Source of the DNA: an uncultured Bacilli bacterium
GTDB taxonomy: Bacteria; Bacillota_I; Bacilli_A; RF39; UBA660
Reading direction: 5' to 3'
Assembly: GCA_934119965.1 (NCBI GenBank)
Contig: CAKOTA010000006.1
Span: 1-64,000 of the forward strand
DNA length: 64,000 nt
Shown here piece by piece: positions 45,522 through 54,799 of this stretch; position 1 is the stretch's first letter, and each line of letters opens with the position of its first letter. The notes beneath the pieces are model-generated. The model saw only the letters and a list, made by a program, of their open reading frames with translations. It was not told the DNA's origin and ran no database searches. Both the position numbers and the translations under genes were made by a program.

Positions 45522-45527
45522 AGTTTG

Positions 45528-46316
45528 TTATCCTAAAGCTACATCTAAAATCATCATAATTGAAAAACCAATTAGAGTAAATAAAGCCATTAAATCCTTT
45601 CTTTTATTAGTTTGACTTTCAGGAACTATTTCTTCAACAACAACATATATCATTGCTCCAGCCGCAAAAGCAAGTAAAAAAGGTAAAATTGTTCTTATTT
45701 TTGTAACTAATATTGCCCCTATAACTCCTGAAATAGGTTCAACAATACCACTCAAACTACCAATTATAAAAGATTTGGTTCTGGACATTCCCTCTCTTCT
45801 AAGTGGAACCGAAACTGCTGTTCCTTCTGGAAAATTTTGAAGTCCAATTCCTAAAGCTAATAAACAAGCCGATAATATTGTACTGCCTTCTAATCCATAA
45901 GCAATTGATCCAAATGCAACTCCTACAACTAATCCTTCTGGAATATTATGTAAAGTAATAGAAGAAATAAGCATAGTAATTCTTTTATATTTATTATTAC
46001 TTTGTTTACTACAAACATCAAATATTTTATCTCCAATAAATAATAAAACTCCACCTGCAAAGAATCCCACAAAAGCAACTAACCAAGGAATCATATTTAA
46101 ATTTTCTGCCATATCGATAGAAGGAGATAATAATGACCAAAATGAAGCAGCTATCATAACTCCACCAGCAAATCCTAACATAGCATCCATAATATTTTTA
46201 TTTATTTTTTTAAAAAATAAAACAATACTTGCTCCTAACATTGTTACACTCCAAGTAAATAGAGTTGCAATTAAAGCTTGAATTGAAGGATTCAAATTAA
46301 TAAACCAATTTATCGT
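45528..46316 (-). CDS. ZIP-family metal transporter
   Basis: A ~262-residue membrane protein with eight hydrophobic segments of the ZIP (ZupT/GufA) family for zinc or other divalent cations. TM4 and TM5 carry the metal site: LHNIPEGLVVGVAFG and FPEGTAVSVPL. The frame opens at GTG 46325, but GAGG overlaps that codon; eight bases after GAGG lies ACG at 46316, which would give MINWFINLNP, the length seen in homologues that start just before WF-x-x-LNP. I take ACG as likely and GTG or ATT as alternatives. It converges with cysE over a shared AACAAAC/GTTTGTT hairpin. Confidence 0.85.
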   Translation of the reverse strand, partial: TINWFINLNPSIQALIATLFTWSVTMLGASIVLFFKKINKNIMDAMLGFAGGVMIAASFWSLLSPSIDMAENLNMIPWLVAFVGFFAGGVLLFIGDKIFDVCSKQSNNKYKRITMLISSITLHNIPEGLVVGVAFGSIAYGLEGSTILSACLLALGIGLQNFPEGTAVSVPLRREGMSRTKSFIIGSLSGIVEPISGVIGAILVTKIRTILPFLLAFAAGAMIYVVVEEIVPESQTNKRKDLMALFTLIGFSIMMILDVALG

Positions 46317-46402
46317 AATAATCACCTCGTTATGTTAGTATATTCGTGTAATTAATATTTGAATGGGCTAATATATGATATAATAATTAAGAGGTTATTT
46401 TT

Positions 46403-47110
46403 ATGGAAATAGATAAATTAAAAAAAATTATTGATGAAAATGATAATATAGTTTTCTTTGGTGGTGCTGGAGTATCAACTGAAAGTGGTATTCCTGATTT
46501 TAGAAGTGTTGATGGTTTATATAATGAAAAATATGATTATCCCCCTGAACAAATACTTAGTCATACATTTTTTTACGATAATCCTAAATATTTTTATAAG
46601 TTTTATAGAGAAAAAATGAATTCTCTTAATATAAAGCCTAATATTACGCATAAAAAATTAGTAGAGTTAGAAAAGAAAAATAAACTAAAATGCATTATTA
46701 CACAAAATATTGATGGATTACATACTAAAGCTGGTAGTAAAAATGTTTTAGAAATACACGGTTCTATTTATCGTAATTATTGTGATAAATGCCATAAATT
46801 TTATAGTGCTGAAAGTGTATTTAATGAGGATGATATTCCGTTATGTGAGTGTGGTGGTTTTATTAAGCCAGACGTTGTTTTATATGAAGAACCATTAAAT
46901 GAAACATATAATGAAGCAATAGAATATATTAGTAAATGTGATGTTTTAATTGTTGGTGGTACCTCCCTAATGGTTTATCCGGCAGCTAACTTAATAAATT
47001 ATTTTAGAGGTAAATATTTAATTTTAATTAATAAAGATAAAACTAATTATGATAATATAGCAGATATAGTTATTCACGATAAACTTGGAAATGTATTTAA
47101 GGAGTTGTAA
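46403..47110 (+). CDS. Sir2-family NAD-dependent protein deacylase
   Basis: A 235-residue sirtuin: FFGGAGVSTESGIPDFRS (NAD-binding), TQNIDGLH, the catalytic His in EIHGS, a zinc site YCDKC then CECGG, KPDVVLYEEP, and GGTSLMVYPAANL. It removes acyl groups from lysines with NAD. Length is normal for bacterial CobB/SrtN. The following pseudouridine synthase begins one base after its stop. Confidence 0.93.
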   Translation: MEIDKLKKIIDENDNIVFFGGAGVSTESGIPDFRSVDGLYNEKYDYPPEQILSHTFFYDNPKYFYKFYREKMNSLNIKPNITHKKLVELEKKNKLKCIITQNIDGLHTKAGSKNVLEIHGSIYRNYCDKCHKFYSAESVFNEDDIPLCECGGFIKPDVVLYEEPLNETYNEAIEYISKCDVLIVGGTSLMVYPAANLINYFRGKYLILINKDKTNYDNIADIVIHDKLGNVFKEL

Positions 47111-47111
47111 T

Positions 47112-47933
47112 ATGAAATATAATGTTGAATGTCAAAAAGAATTACTTTTATATTTAATAGAAAATTTAAAAATAGAAAGAAAAAAAGCTAAAGCAATGCT
47201 TACTAATAAATCGATTTATGTAAATAACAAAGTAATAACCAAATATAATTATTTACTAAAAAATACTGATGAAATATTTATAAATAAAAATAGTGATTTA
47301 AAAATAATTTATGAAGATAATGATATATTAGTTGTAGAAAAACCAAGCGGATTACTTACAATAAGTACTAAAAATGAAAAAGAAAAAACTTTATATCATT
47401 TAGTTAGTGATTATGTTAAAAAAAATAATAAAAAAAATCGTATTTTTGTTATTCATAGATTAGATAAAGATACGTCTGGAATTGTAATGTTTGCTAAAAA
47501 TGAAAAAATTAAAAATATGTATCAAGATAATTGGAATGAAATTGTTAAAAAAAGAAAGTATTATGCTATTGTTGAAGGAGTTGTAAAAAAATCTGGAGTA
47601 GTGGAATCTTATTTAAAGGAAGATAAAAATTATAATGTTTATAGTACTAAAGATAAAAATGGTAAATTTGCTAAAACGGAATATAAAGTAATTAAAAGTA
47701 ATGAAAAATATACTTTATTAGATATTAATATATTAACTGGTCGAAAAAATCAAATAAGAGTTCATATGAAAGATATAAATCATCCAATTATTGGCGATAA
47801 AAAATATGGTAATAACAATTTTAATCGTTTAGGACTTCACGCTTATGAATTAGAATTAATAAATCCCAAAAATAAAAAAATAATGAATTTTAAGTTAGAT
47901 TTACCTATTGAGTTAAAAAAAGTTTTTAAATAA
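47112..47933 (+). CDS. RluA-family pseudouridine synthase
   Basis: A 273-residue synthase; ATG 47112 is chosen after GGAGTTGTAAT. A short S4-like N-terminal segment (KKAKAMLTNKSIYVNNKVI) precedes the catalytic domain: DILVVEKPSGLL, FVIHRLDKDTSGIVMFAK with the catalytic Asp in RLDKDTSG, LDINILTGRKNQIRVHM, and LGLHAYELEL. It modifies uridine in 23S rRNA or tRNA. The exact site cannot be read from sequence. Confidence 0.9.
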   Translation: MKYNVECQKELLLYLIENLKIERKKAKAMLTNKSIYVNNKVITKYNYLLKNTDEIFINKNSDLKIIYEDNDILVVEKPSGLLTISTKNEKEKTLYHLVSDYVKKNNKKNRIFVIHRLDKDTSGIVMFAKNEKIKNMYQDNWNEIVKKRKYYAIVEGVVKKSGVVESYLKEDKNYNVYSTKDKNGKFAKTEYKVIKSNEKYTLLDINILTGRKNQIRVHMKDINHPIIGDKKYGNNNFNRLGLHAYELELINPKNKKIMNFKLDLPIELKKVFK

Positions 47934-47989
47934 ACTTTTTTTATTGCAATAAAGGCTATTTTTTTATGAAAATATTGTTTAAAAACAAA

Positions 47990-48022
47990 AAAATTCAAAA
48001 AAATTTGAATTTTTTTTTAAAA
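47990..48022 (+). terminator. Terminator before the bacteriocin locus
   Basis: AAATTCAAA and TTTGAATTT are separated by A residues and followed by a T run. Confidence 0.65.
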
Positions 48023-48077
48023 TTTTAAGGAAATCAAAAAGTTTTGTCTAATAATTTTAATGAGGAGGTGAAAAGGT

Positions 48078-50069
48078 TTGAAAAAATATCCCTTTGTAAA
48101 ACAGGATAACATTAAGGATTGTGGAGTAGCATCATTACTTTCAATAATTAAATACTATGGTGGTTTAACTTCTATTCAAAAACTAAGAGAAATGACAAAA
48201 ACTAATAAGAATGGAACTACTGCTTACAATTTAATTGAGACAGCTAAAAATCTTGGATTTGAAAGTTATGGAATAAAGTGTAAAATGGAAGAATTTGATA
48301 AAATAAATTTTCCAGCAATAGCTCATACAATTATTGATAAAACATATAAACATTTTATTGTAATTTATGAAGTTGATTTTAAAAAACAAAAAATAATAAT
48401 TTCTGATCCAATGATAGGTATTAAAAAGATGGAATTTAATGAATTTAAAGAAATATATAATGATATTTTAATAATTATGTATCCAATAAAAAAAATTAAT
48501 TACGAAAAAAATCAAAATATATTTTTAAAAACATTAAAAAAACAAATTCTTAATAAAAAAATGATTTTAATTTTATTAATATCACTTTTATATGTAATAC
48601 TAAATTTAATTACAATTTTATTTCTCAAAAATTTAAAACTATTATATTTTTGTTTTTCTTTTATCCTTCTGAAAATAGTTTTAGATTATATAAAAAATAA
48701 AGTTATTATTAATTTTAATTACAAAATGGGTCTTAACATTACAAAAGAGGTATTTAGTAAAATCATTAAACTTCCTTATAATTTCTATCGTAACATAACA
48801 ACTGGTGATGTCATATCAAGAATTAATGATTTACAAAATATAGAAAATATGTTGCTTGTTACTATAATTAGTTATTTTCTTAATATTAACTTAGTAATAG
48901 CTTCAAGTATTTTGATTTGTTTTATTAGTTTTAAAATTTTTGTCATTTTGCTTATAACAGGATTATTATATTTTTTATTAAATAAAATATTTAATAAAAA
49001 AATAGAAATAAATGTTGAAGAAGAAAAAATATTTAAAGAAAAATTATTTTCTAATTTAACTGAATATGTATCCGGATTTGAAACTATAAAAGGATTGAAT
49101 ATTGAAGATGTAATAATTGACAAAATAAATGGTGTTAATAAAGAATATGAAACTAAAATTAAAAATACAAGCAATAAATATAACTTGTTTCTATGTTTAA
49201 AAAATTTTATCTATAATTCTAGTAATATTTTAATACTGCTAATTTCACTTATATTAATTAACTATAAAATAATTACGATAAGTGAATTACTAATAATTAA
49301 TTTCCTTGTTCCTTATTTTTTAGAACCATTAAATGAAATGATTGATAACATTAAAAATTTAAAAGAAATTATTATTTCAATAAGAAGAATTAATGAGTTA
49401 TATTATGACCAAAAAGAATTAACAAACTATGAATTTGTAAATAAAATCGAATTTAAAAATGTTAATTATAATAATGAAGAGAGCATATTAGAAAATATCA
49501 ATTTCAAAATTAATAATGGTGAAAAAATAATGATTATGGGTAATAGTGGAAGTGGTAAATCAACTTTATTAAAATTAATAAAAAATTATTATAAAGTAGA
49601 TGGAGTATATATAAATAATCAAGAAAATATAAGTAACAAAAATATTCTATATGTTTCTCAAAATGAAATATTATTTACTGACACTCTTTATAATAACATA
49701 ACATTAGGAAAAAATATTGATACAAAAGAACTAGAAAAAGTAATTAGAATTTGTCATATAGATGAAATGATTAAAGACAAAAAAATAGGTTACAATATGT
49801 TGATAGAAGAAAATGGCTTTAATATATCAGGTGGTGAAAAACAAAGAATTATATTAGCGCGTACCTTATTAACACACTCAAATGTTTTATTATTAGATGA
49901 ATCATTAAGTGAAGTAGACATTGACCTAGAAAGAAAAATCTTAAAAGAATTATTAAAATTAAACAAAACTATTTTATTAGTCTCACATCGAAATAATAAT
50001 TTAGATTTATTCGATAAATTATTTATTTTGAAAGACAAAAAATTAGAAATATGCGAAAGGAGTGATTAG
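48078..50069 (+). CDS. Bacteriocin exporter with C39 leader peptidase (PCAT)
   Basis: A 663-residue peptidase-containing ABC transporter. Residues 1-~130 are a C39 peptidase: VKQDNIKDCGVASLLSIIKYY (catalytic Cys), KHFIVIYEV (His), ISDPMIG (Asp), which cut leaders after Gly-Gly. Residues ~160-430 are the membrane domain with about six helices. The ATPase has Walker A MGNSGSGKSTL, signature ISGGEKQ, Walker B VLLLDESLSEVD and the H-loop SHR. It starts with TTG 48078 after GAGGAGGTG. Its candidate substrates follow immediately. Confidence 0.93.
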   Translation: MKKYPFVKQDNIKDCGVASLLSIIKYYGGLTSIQKLREMTKTNKNGTTAYNLIETAKNLGFESYGIKCKMEEFDKINFPAIAHTIIDKTYKHFIVIYEVDFKKQKIIISDPMIGIKKMEFNEFKEIYNDILIIMYPIKKINYEKNQNIFLKTLKKQILNKKMILILLISLLYVILNLITILFLKNLKLLYFCFSFILLKIVLDYIKNKVIINFNYKMGLNITKEVFSKIIKLPYNFYRNITTGDVISRINDLQNIENMLLVTIISYFLNINLVIASSILICFISFKIFVILLITGLLYFLLNKIFNKKIEINVEEEKIFKEKLFSNLTEYVSGFETIKGLNIEDVIIDKINGVNKEYETKIKNTSNKYNLFLCLKNFIYNSSNILILLISLILINYKIITISELLIINFLVPYFLEPLNEMIDNIKNLKEIIISIRRINELYYDQKELTNYEFVNKIEFKNVNYNNEESILENINFKINNGEKIMIMGNSGSGKSTLLKLIKNYYKVDGVYINNQENISNKNILYVSQNEILFTDTLYNNITLGKNIDTKELEKVIRICHIDEMIKDKKIGYNMLIEENGFNISGGEKQRIILARTLLTHSNVLLLDESLSEVDIDLERKILKELLKLNKTILLVSHRNNNLDLFDKLFILKDKKLEICERSD

Positions 50070-50098
50070 ATGTTATTCAGAAGATTTATGAAATTAAC

Positions 50099-50275
50099 AT
50101 GTATGATATTATGGATGCTATTCAATTAGAAGAAGAAAACAATGTTGTGATAGAAATAGATATAGATGAGATGGTTAAAGTATATGATAACATTATATTA
50201 AGAATTACTTGTCAAGATGAAATATTAAAAGAATTAAAGTTGGAGGAATTAATGAGTTATGAAGAAGATAGATGA
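50099..50275 (+). CDS. Small acidic protein in the bacteriocin locus
   Basis: A 58-residue acidic, helical frame (DAIQLEEENNVVIEIDIDEM..., ending MSYEEDR). The same frame is open back to 50066, right after the ABC gene's stop region, but has no ATG, GTG or TTG next to the AAAGGAG there; ATG 50099 is the first canonical start and lacks a good ribosome site. A small frameshift near the start is possible. It contains the ribosome site of the next peptide. Role unknown; possibly immunity or accessory. Confidence 0.4.
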   Translation: MYDIMDAIQLEEENNVVIEIDIDEMVKVYDNIILRITCQDEILKELKLEELMSYEEDR

Positions 50276-50393
50276 TAGTGAATTAAAACAAATTGAAGCA
50301 GGTGGTATTGGTTGGGGATTAATACTAGGTGGAGTAGTAACATTTCTAATTGGAATATTTGATGGTATAACGAGGCCTTTAGCGTGTCATTAG
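50259..50393 (+). CDS. Double-glycine bacteriocin precursor 1
   Basis: A 44-residue peptide. The leader MKKIDDSELKQIEAGG has the E-L-x-x-I-x-G-G pattern cut by C39 peptidases. The predicted mature part has 28 residues: IGWGLILGGVVTFLIGIF, then DGITRPLACH. It is Gly-rich and hydrophobic with GxxxG-like spacing, like a class II bacteriocin. GGAGG lies 12 bases upstream. It overlaps the preceding ORF and the following peptide gene. Confidence 0.75.
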   Translation: MKKIDDSELKQIEAGGIGWGLILGGVVTFLIGIFDGITRPLACH

Positions 50394-50539
50394 AAAAAGA
50401 AGAATTATTGAGAATTAATGGTGGTTCTATAACTGCAGCTTATATAACATCTTTAGTAAGAGGAATTAACTCTATATTAGAATTAGGTCGTAGTTTTGGA
50501 ACTGCTTTAAGAAGAGTATTTACTGGCCAAATGTGCTAA
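50384..50539 (+). CDS. Double-glycine bacteriocin precursor 2
   Basis: A 51-residue peptide starting at GTG 50384, overlapping the end of precursor 1. The leader MSLEKEELLRINGG fits the double-glycine consensus. The predicted mature part has 37 residues (SITAAYITSLVRGINSILE, then LGRSFGTALRRVFTGQMC): cationic, amphipathic, one C-terminal Cys. Together with precursor 1, which also has one Cys near its end, it could form a two-peptide system. Confidence 0.72.
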   Translation: MSLEKEELLRINGGSITAAYITSLVRGINSILELGRSFGTALRRVFTGQMC

Positions 50540-50630
50540 AAAAATCTTAGTATTAATTTTAACATTTCTAATCGGAGAATTATTAGGAAGTTATTTAAAC
50601 CAATTTATAAATGGTATCTGCTGTATATAA
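50523..50630 (+). CDS. Small hydrophobic ORF, possible immunity protein or third peptide
   Basis: A frame open from 50511 to TAA 50630 reads LLAKCAKKILVLILTFLIG, then ELLGSYLNQFINGICCI: one membrane helix and three Cys. It has no standard start; CTG 50523 is given only as a marker. Start or frame may be damaged, or it may be translated by coupling from precursor 2, whose end it overlaps. Confidence 0.35.
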   Translation: MAKCAKKILVLILTFLIGELLGSYLNQFINGICCI

Positions 50631-50653
50631 AAAGTCTAAAAATAGACTTTTTT
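50630..50653 (+). terminator. Terminator of the bacteriocin locus
   Basis: AAAGTCTA and TAGACTTT around AAAA, followed by T residues. Confidence 0.75.
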
Positions 50654-50674
50654 CTTTATAAATAAAGAAAAATG

Positions 50675-50703
50675 TTGAAAAATAAAAATAAAAGTGTTAT
50701 ACT
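50675..50703 (+). promoter_or_regulatory. Promoter of rpsU
   Basis: TTGAAA at 50675-50680, 17-base spacer, TATACT at 50698-50703 with an upstream TG. Confidence 0.7.
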
Positions 50704-50730
50704 ATCAGTAGTCGAGAAGGGAGGGATATC

Positions 50731-50925
50731 GTGACAAAAGTAATCGTTAAAAATGGAAATGTTGAAGGTGCATTAAGAGTTGTAAAACAAAAAAGTGCAA
50801 AAGATGGTTCCTCTAAAAAACTTCGTGAAAGACAAGAAGGTTATATGAAACCTGGTGTAAAAAGAAGATTAGCAAAAAAAGAAGCTATAAAAAATAGTAG
50901 AAGAAGACAAAGAGAAAATTATTAA
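50731..50925 (+). CDS. rpsU: 30S ribosomal protein S21
   Basis: A 64-residue basic protein: KVIVKNGNVEGALRVVKQK, then KKLRERQEGYMKPGVKRRLAKK, ending RRRQRENY. GTG start after GGGAGGG. A hairpin AGAGCT/AGCTCT follows its stop. It is paired with yqeY, as in Bacilli. Confidence 0.95.
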   Translation: MTKVIVKNGNVEGALRVVKQKSAKDGSSKKLRERQEGYMKPGVKRRLAKKEAIKNSRRRQRENY

Positions 50926-50960
50926 GAGCTTTATAGCTCTTTTATTGAAAGGAAATATAT

Positions 50961-51404
50961 ATGAGAGAAAGAATATTTGAAGATTTAAAAAATGCAATGA
51001 AAAATCAAGATAAAGATTTATTAGCTGTTATTCGTATGGTAAAAGGTGCTATATCATTAGAAGAAATTAATAAAAAAAGAGAATTAACTGATGATGAAAT
51101 AATCGATGTAATCAGTAAACAAATAAAAACTAGAAAAGAATCAATTCTTGAATTTGAAAAAGGCAATCGTAATGATTTAGTAGAAAAAACACAATCTGAA
51201 ATTGAAATACTAAATAAATATATGCCTGAACAACTTAGTATGGATGAAGTAAATAAAAAAATAGAAGAAGCATTTGAAGAAATAAAACCAACTGGTATGT
51301 CTGATATGGGAAAAATAATGGGTAAAGTTACACCAATATTTAGAGGAAAAGCAGATATGTCATTAGTTAGCAAGATAATAAAAGATAAACTTTCAAATAT
51401 TTAA
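50961..51404 (+). CDS. yqeY: GatB/YqeY domain protein
   Basis: A 147-residue protein with the YqeY fold: RIFEDLKNAMKNQDKDLLAVIRMVKGAI, KQIKTRKESILEFEKGNR, YMPEQLSMDEV and GMSDMGKIMGKV. It resembles the tail domain of GatB and may contact tRNA; its role is unsettled. Position after rpsU is conserved. Confidence 0.92.
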   Translation: MRERIFEDLKNAMKNQDKDLLAVIRMVKGAISLEEINKKRELTDDEIIDVISKQIKTRKESILEFEKGNRNDLVEKTQSEIEILNKYMPEQLSMDEVNKKIEEAFEEIKPTGMSDMGKIMGKVTPIFRGKADMSLVSKIIKDKLSNI

Positions 51405-51480
51405 TGGCTTTTTTCAAATTTTTCTTTTTTTTTTACTTAATTTATAGTATAATTGTATTTAGATTATAGGGGATGATATT

Positions 51481-52725
51481 GTGAAATATGTCTATACAAG
51501 CATTGATATTGGCTCTGATTCTGTTAAGGTAGTTGTCTCAGAACTATTTCAAGGTAAATTAAACTTATTAGCAGCATCTTCTGTTAAATCTAAAGGAATA
51601 AAAAAGGGATTAATCGTTGATGGAAAAGAAGCAAGTTCATCATTAAAAAAAGCATTGAATGATGTTGAACAAATGCTAGGGTTCAAAATTAACAGAGTAA
51701 TAGCAACTGTACCAAACTATTTTTCCGAATTTGTTATTATAAAGGGAAGTATTGACTTAAATCCAGATATGGAAATAAATGGACAAGATATTGTTAAAGT
51801 ATTTGGAGAAGCAATGAAATCTAAAGATAAAGGTAACAAAGAAATGGTAACAATTATTCCTATTGATTTTACAGTTGATAATGAAACAGGAATTAAAGAT
51901 CCAAAAGGAAAACACGGTAGTAAACTATCAACTCGTTCTGTAATGGTGCTTACACCTAAGAAAAATATTTTGTCGGTAGTAAGTTTACTAGAAAATATGG
52001 GACTTGAAGTAATTGATGTTACATTAAATAGTATTGGTGATGTTAATTCAATTAAAGATAAAGTTGTTAAAGAAAAAGTAGGAGCTGTAATTAATATTGG
52101 ACATGAAACTACTTCAATATCTTTATATAATAAAGGAATTATTGTTAATAACTCAATGATTAGTGTTGGTGGAAAAAATGTAGATAGCGATATTGCCTAT
52201 ATATATAAACTAAAACCAGAAGATGCTAGAATGGTAAAAGAAAATTTTGCGCTTGCTCATAAAAAATATGCAAGTAAAACTGATTACTATGAAGTAACTA
52301 ATAAATTAGGTGAAGATATAAAAATCAACCAATTTGAAGTTTCTGAAGTAGTACAAGCAAGATTAGAAGAAATATTAGTTTTAGCAAGAAAAGAAATAAA
52401 TGTTTTGACAAATCGTGAAGTTGATTATATACTAATAACTGGTGGAACTAGTAGTATGAATAATTTTTCCATAATTGCAGAAGATGTTTTAAGTGAAAAA
52501 GCAAGAGTAACAGACATTCATCTTATAGGACTTAGAAATAATAAATTCTCAGCTGCAGTTGGAAATATTGCTTATTTTATAAGTAAACAAAAATTAAAGG
52601 GAAAATATTTTTCACTAATTAGTAGAGATGATATGGAAGCTTTATCATCTACTAAAAAAAATTTAATAAATATTTCAAATGAATCAATGTTAGGAAAAGT
52701 ATTTGGTTACTTTTTCAACGAATAG
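51481..52725 (+). CDS. ftsA: Cell division protein FtsA
   Basis: A 414-residue actin-like protein that tethers FtsZ to the membrane. It starts [18 protein letters not shown] (phosphate 1), has [20 protein letters not shown] phosphate 2 ([19 protein letters not shown]), and [14 protein letters not shown] (adenosine motif). The C-terminal end [15 protein letters not shown] is a membrane-targeting amphipathic helix. GTG start after GGGGATGATATT. It precedes ftsZ by 11 bases. Confidence 0.94.
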   Translation: MKYVYTSIDIGSDSVKVVVSELFQGKLNLLAASSVKSKGIKKGLIVDGKEASSSLKKALNDVEQMLGFKINRVIATVPNYFSEFVIIKGSIDLNPDMEINGQDIVKVFGEAMKSKDKGNKEMVTIIPIDFTVDNETGIKDPKGKHGSKLSTRSVMVLTPKKNILSVVSLLENMGLEVIDVTLNSIGDVNSIKDKVVKEKVGAVINIGHETTSISLYNKGIIVNNSMISVGGKNVDSDIAYIYKLKPEDARMVKENFALAHKKYASKTDYYEVTNKLGEDIKINQFEVSEVVQARLEEILVLARKEINVLTNREVDYILITGGTSSMNNFSIIAEDVLSEKARVTDIHLIGLRNNKFSAAVGNIAYFISKQKLKGKYFSLISRDDMEALSSTKKNLINISNESMLGKVFGYFFNE

Positions 52726-52736
52726 GGAGGATTATT

Positions 52737-53801
52737 ATGTTTGGATTGGAAATGGATCAATTAGCTAAGATTAAAGTTATTGGTGTTGGTGGCGGTGGAA
52801 ATAATGCCGTTAATAGAATGATTGAATCAGGAGTTAAAGGAGTAGAATTTATAGTAGCAAATACAGATTTACAAGTATTAAATAATTCTAAAGCTCCAGT
52901 CAAAATACAAATAGGTGCTGAATTAACAAGTGGATTAGGTGCTGGAGGAAAACCTGAAATTGGTAAAGAATCTGCATTAGAATCAAGAAATGAAATTGAA
53001 TCTGCTTTACAAGGTGCTGATATGGTATTCATAACTTGTGGTATGGGTGGAGGAACTGGTACAGGTGCTGCTCCAGTTGTTGCTGATATAGCTCAAGGAA
53101 TGGGTGCTTTAACAGTAGGTATTGTTACTAAACCATTCTCATTCGAAGGTAAAAAAAGAATGGATCAAGCTTTAGCTGGATTAGATGAATTGAAAAAACA
53201 TGTCGATACTTTAATTGTTATTCCAAATGATAAATTAAGAGAAATTATTGATAAATCAACACCATTATTAGAATCATTCAAAGAAGTAGATAATGTTTTA
53301 AGAAGAGGTGTTCAATCAATATCTGACTTAATAGCTGTATCAGGATTAATTAACTTGGATTTTGCTGATGTTAAAGCTGTAATGGAAAAAAGAGGAAATG
53401 CCCTTATTGGAATTGGTATGGGTGTTGGTGAAAATAGAGCTACTGAAGCTGCAAGAGAAGCTGTTTCTAGTCCATTATTAGAAACAAGTATTAGTGGAGC
53501 TACTGATGCAATTATTAATGTAACGGGTGGTGCTAATTTAACTTTATTCGAAGTTGAAGAAGCCGCTGAAGTAATTAGAGCAAGTGCTAATACTGATATT
53601 AATACAATATTTGGAGCTGTAATTAATGAAAATTTAAATGATGAAATTATTGTTACTGTTATAGCAACTGGATTTGAAGAGAAAAAAGATGAAATGCAAC
53701 ATGCTTATGTAGCTGAAGAAAAGAAAGAAGTATTCAGTTCAGATGATGACGATGATGATGATTCAGATTTACCTCCAATTTTAAGAAAAAGAGTATTCTA
53801 A
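52737..53801 (+). CDS. ftsZ: Cell division protein FtsZ
   Basis: A 354-residue tubulin homologue. [17 protein letters not shown], then the GTP loop [16 protein letters not shown], the synergy loop [11 protein letters not shown], and a C-terminal tail with a run of Asp followed by [10 protein letters not shown], the peptide that binds FtsA. The linker is short (~30 residues). Confidence 0.97.
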   Translation: MFGLEMDQLAKIKVIGVGGGGNNAVNRMIESGVKGVEFIVANTDLQVLNNSKAPVKIQIGAELTSGLGAGGKPEIGKESALESRNEIESALQGADMVFITCGMGGGTGTGAAPVVADIAQGMGALTVGIVTKPFSFEGKKRMDQALAGLDELKKHVDTLIVIPNDKLREIIDKSTPLLESFKEVDNVLRRGVQSISDLIAVSGLINLDFADVKAVMEKRGNALIGIGMGVGENRATEAAREAVSSPLLETSISGATDAIINVTGGANLTLFEVEEAAEVIRASANTDINTIFGAVINENLNDEIIVTVIATGFEEKKDEMQHAYVAEEKKEVFSSDDDDDDDSDLPPILRKRVF

Positions 53802-53826
53802 GAGATTTTATAAAAATCTCTTTTAA
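53801..53826 (+). terminator. Terminator after ftsZ
   Basis: AGAGATTTT and AAAATCTCT around TATA, then TTTT. Confidence 0.75.
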
Positions 53827-53879
53827 TTTGACAAAATTTTATTTTTTTATATAATATATTTCATTGAAAGGGGAATTAT

Positions 53880-54578
53880 ATGAAAGGTTTTCAAAAAATA
53901 TATCCATTTACTACTGAATCAATAAGTGGTTATATTACAAAAATGGATATAAAAGATAAAATGGTTTTAACACTTGGTTCTTCATGTGATCAAGCATTAA
54001 ATAGTTTATTATTAGGAGCAAAGGATGTTACTATTTTTGATATTAATGAACAGGTTAAGAATTTTTACGAATTGAAAAGGAAATTAATATTGTCCACATC
54101 TAGAGAAGATTTGAGAGAAAAACTGATTAATGAATTAAATAGCAAAGATTTTTTGTATTTTAATGAAATATTTTTAAATGATAGTTTAATAAAAATGAAT
54201 TTATATTTACAAAATGATGAAAATTATAATAAATTAAGAAATATCTTAAAAGAAAAGAAAATCAATTTTATAGTTGGTGATATATTTAATGTGACTGAGT
54301 ATTCTAAGTTGAATCAAAAATACGACCGAGTTATTTTATCCAATGTTTTAGATTATCTTCCTACTGATTTAGACAAAAGTAAAAAAGTTTTTGATATATA
54401 TAAAGGACTTTCACAACACTTAAATGAAGAATCATTAATTCAATTATATTATTTATATGGCACACTTTTTTCTAATGATTTTATTAAAGTTGTGAATAGA
54501 TTTTTAGATTATAATATTTTATTTGAAAAAATCCCTTGTGACGAAGAAGATTCGGCAATATTTGTAAAAAAGAAATAA
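53880..54578 (+). CDS. Class I SAM-dependent methyltransferase-like protein
   Basis: A 232-residue protein, GAAAGGGGAA before the ATG. MVLTLGSSCDQALNSLLLGA followed by KDVTIFDINEQ matches SAM motifs I and II (E/DxGxGxG replaced by TLGSSCD), and FIVGDIFNVTEY plus YDRVILSNVLDYLP match the later methyltransferase strands. It resembles the DUF3419/BtaA-like group, but the substrate is unknown. Confidence 0.7.
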   Translation: MKGFQKIYPFTTESISGYITKMDIKDKMVLTLGSSCDQALNSLLLGAKDVTIFDINEQVKNFYELKRKLILSTSREDLREKLINELNSKDFLYFNEIFLNDSLIKMNLYLQNDENYNKLRNILKEKKINFIVGDIFNVTEYSKLNQKYDRVILSNVLDYLPTDLDKSKKVFDIYKGLSQHLNEESLIQLYYLYGTLFSNDFIKVVNRFLDYNILFEKIPCDEEDSAIFVKKK

Positions 54579-54593
54579 ATATGTTAAAGTATA

Positions 54594-54622
54594 TTGACAT
54601 TTTTAAATTCTAGGAGTATTAT
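54594..54622 (+). promoter_or_regulatory. Promoter of the rel operon
   Basis: Consensus TTGACA at 54594-54599, 17-base spacer, TATTAT at 54617-54622. Predicted start near 54629. Confidence 0.75.
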
Positions 54623-54650
54623 CAATTTAATATTTTATTTGGAGGTACTT

Positions 54651-54746
54651 ATGGTAAATGAAATTATAAAAAAATGTTTATTAGAATCATTTACAAATGA
54701 AATCACTTGTATTGATTTTCTATGTGCTTCTTTAATAAAACGATAG
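54651..54746 (+). CDS. 31-residue leader peptide upstream of rel
   Basis: A small ORF with a consensus ribosome site (GGAGGTACTT) and ATG 54651: MVNEIIKKCLLESFTNEIT, then CIDFLCASLIKR. It contains three Cys and five Leu. Its stop codon TAG (54744-54746) lies inside the rising arm of the following terminator hairpin. This is the layout of a translation-sensing attenuator. A second possibility is a precursor peptide for the radical SAM operon downstream. Confidence 0.55.
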   Translation: MVNEIIKKCLLESFTNEITCIDFLCASLIKR

Positions 54747-54779
54747 GCTGTAAATATTTTGCGCGCTTATCGTTTTTTT
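54737..54779 (+). terminator. Attenuator-like terminator upstream of rel
   Basis: AAACGATA (54738-54745) pairs with TATCGTTT (54768-54775), with inner GGC/GC pairs and a run of seven T. It lies between the leader peptide and rel, on the rel transcript. Confidence 0.7.
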
Positions 54780-54799
54780 GTTATATACGGAGGTGTTTT

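Noticed and set aside
50070..50129. 19-codon ATG frame MLFRRFMKLT... directly after the exporter
   Set aside because: Good ribosome spacing but very short, no double-glycine motif, and overlapped by the longer acidic frame; possibly the start of that frame before a frameshift.
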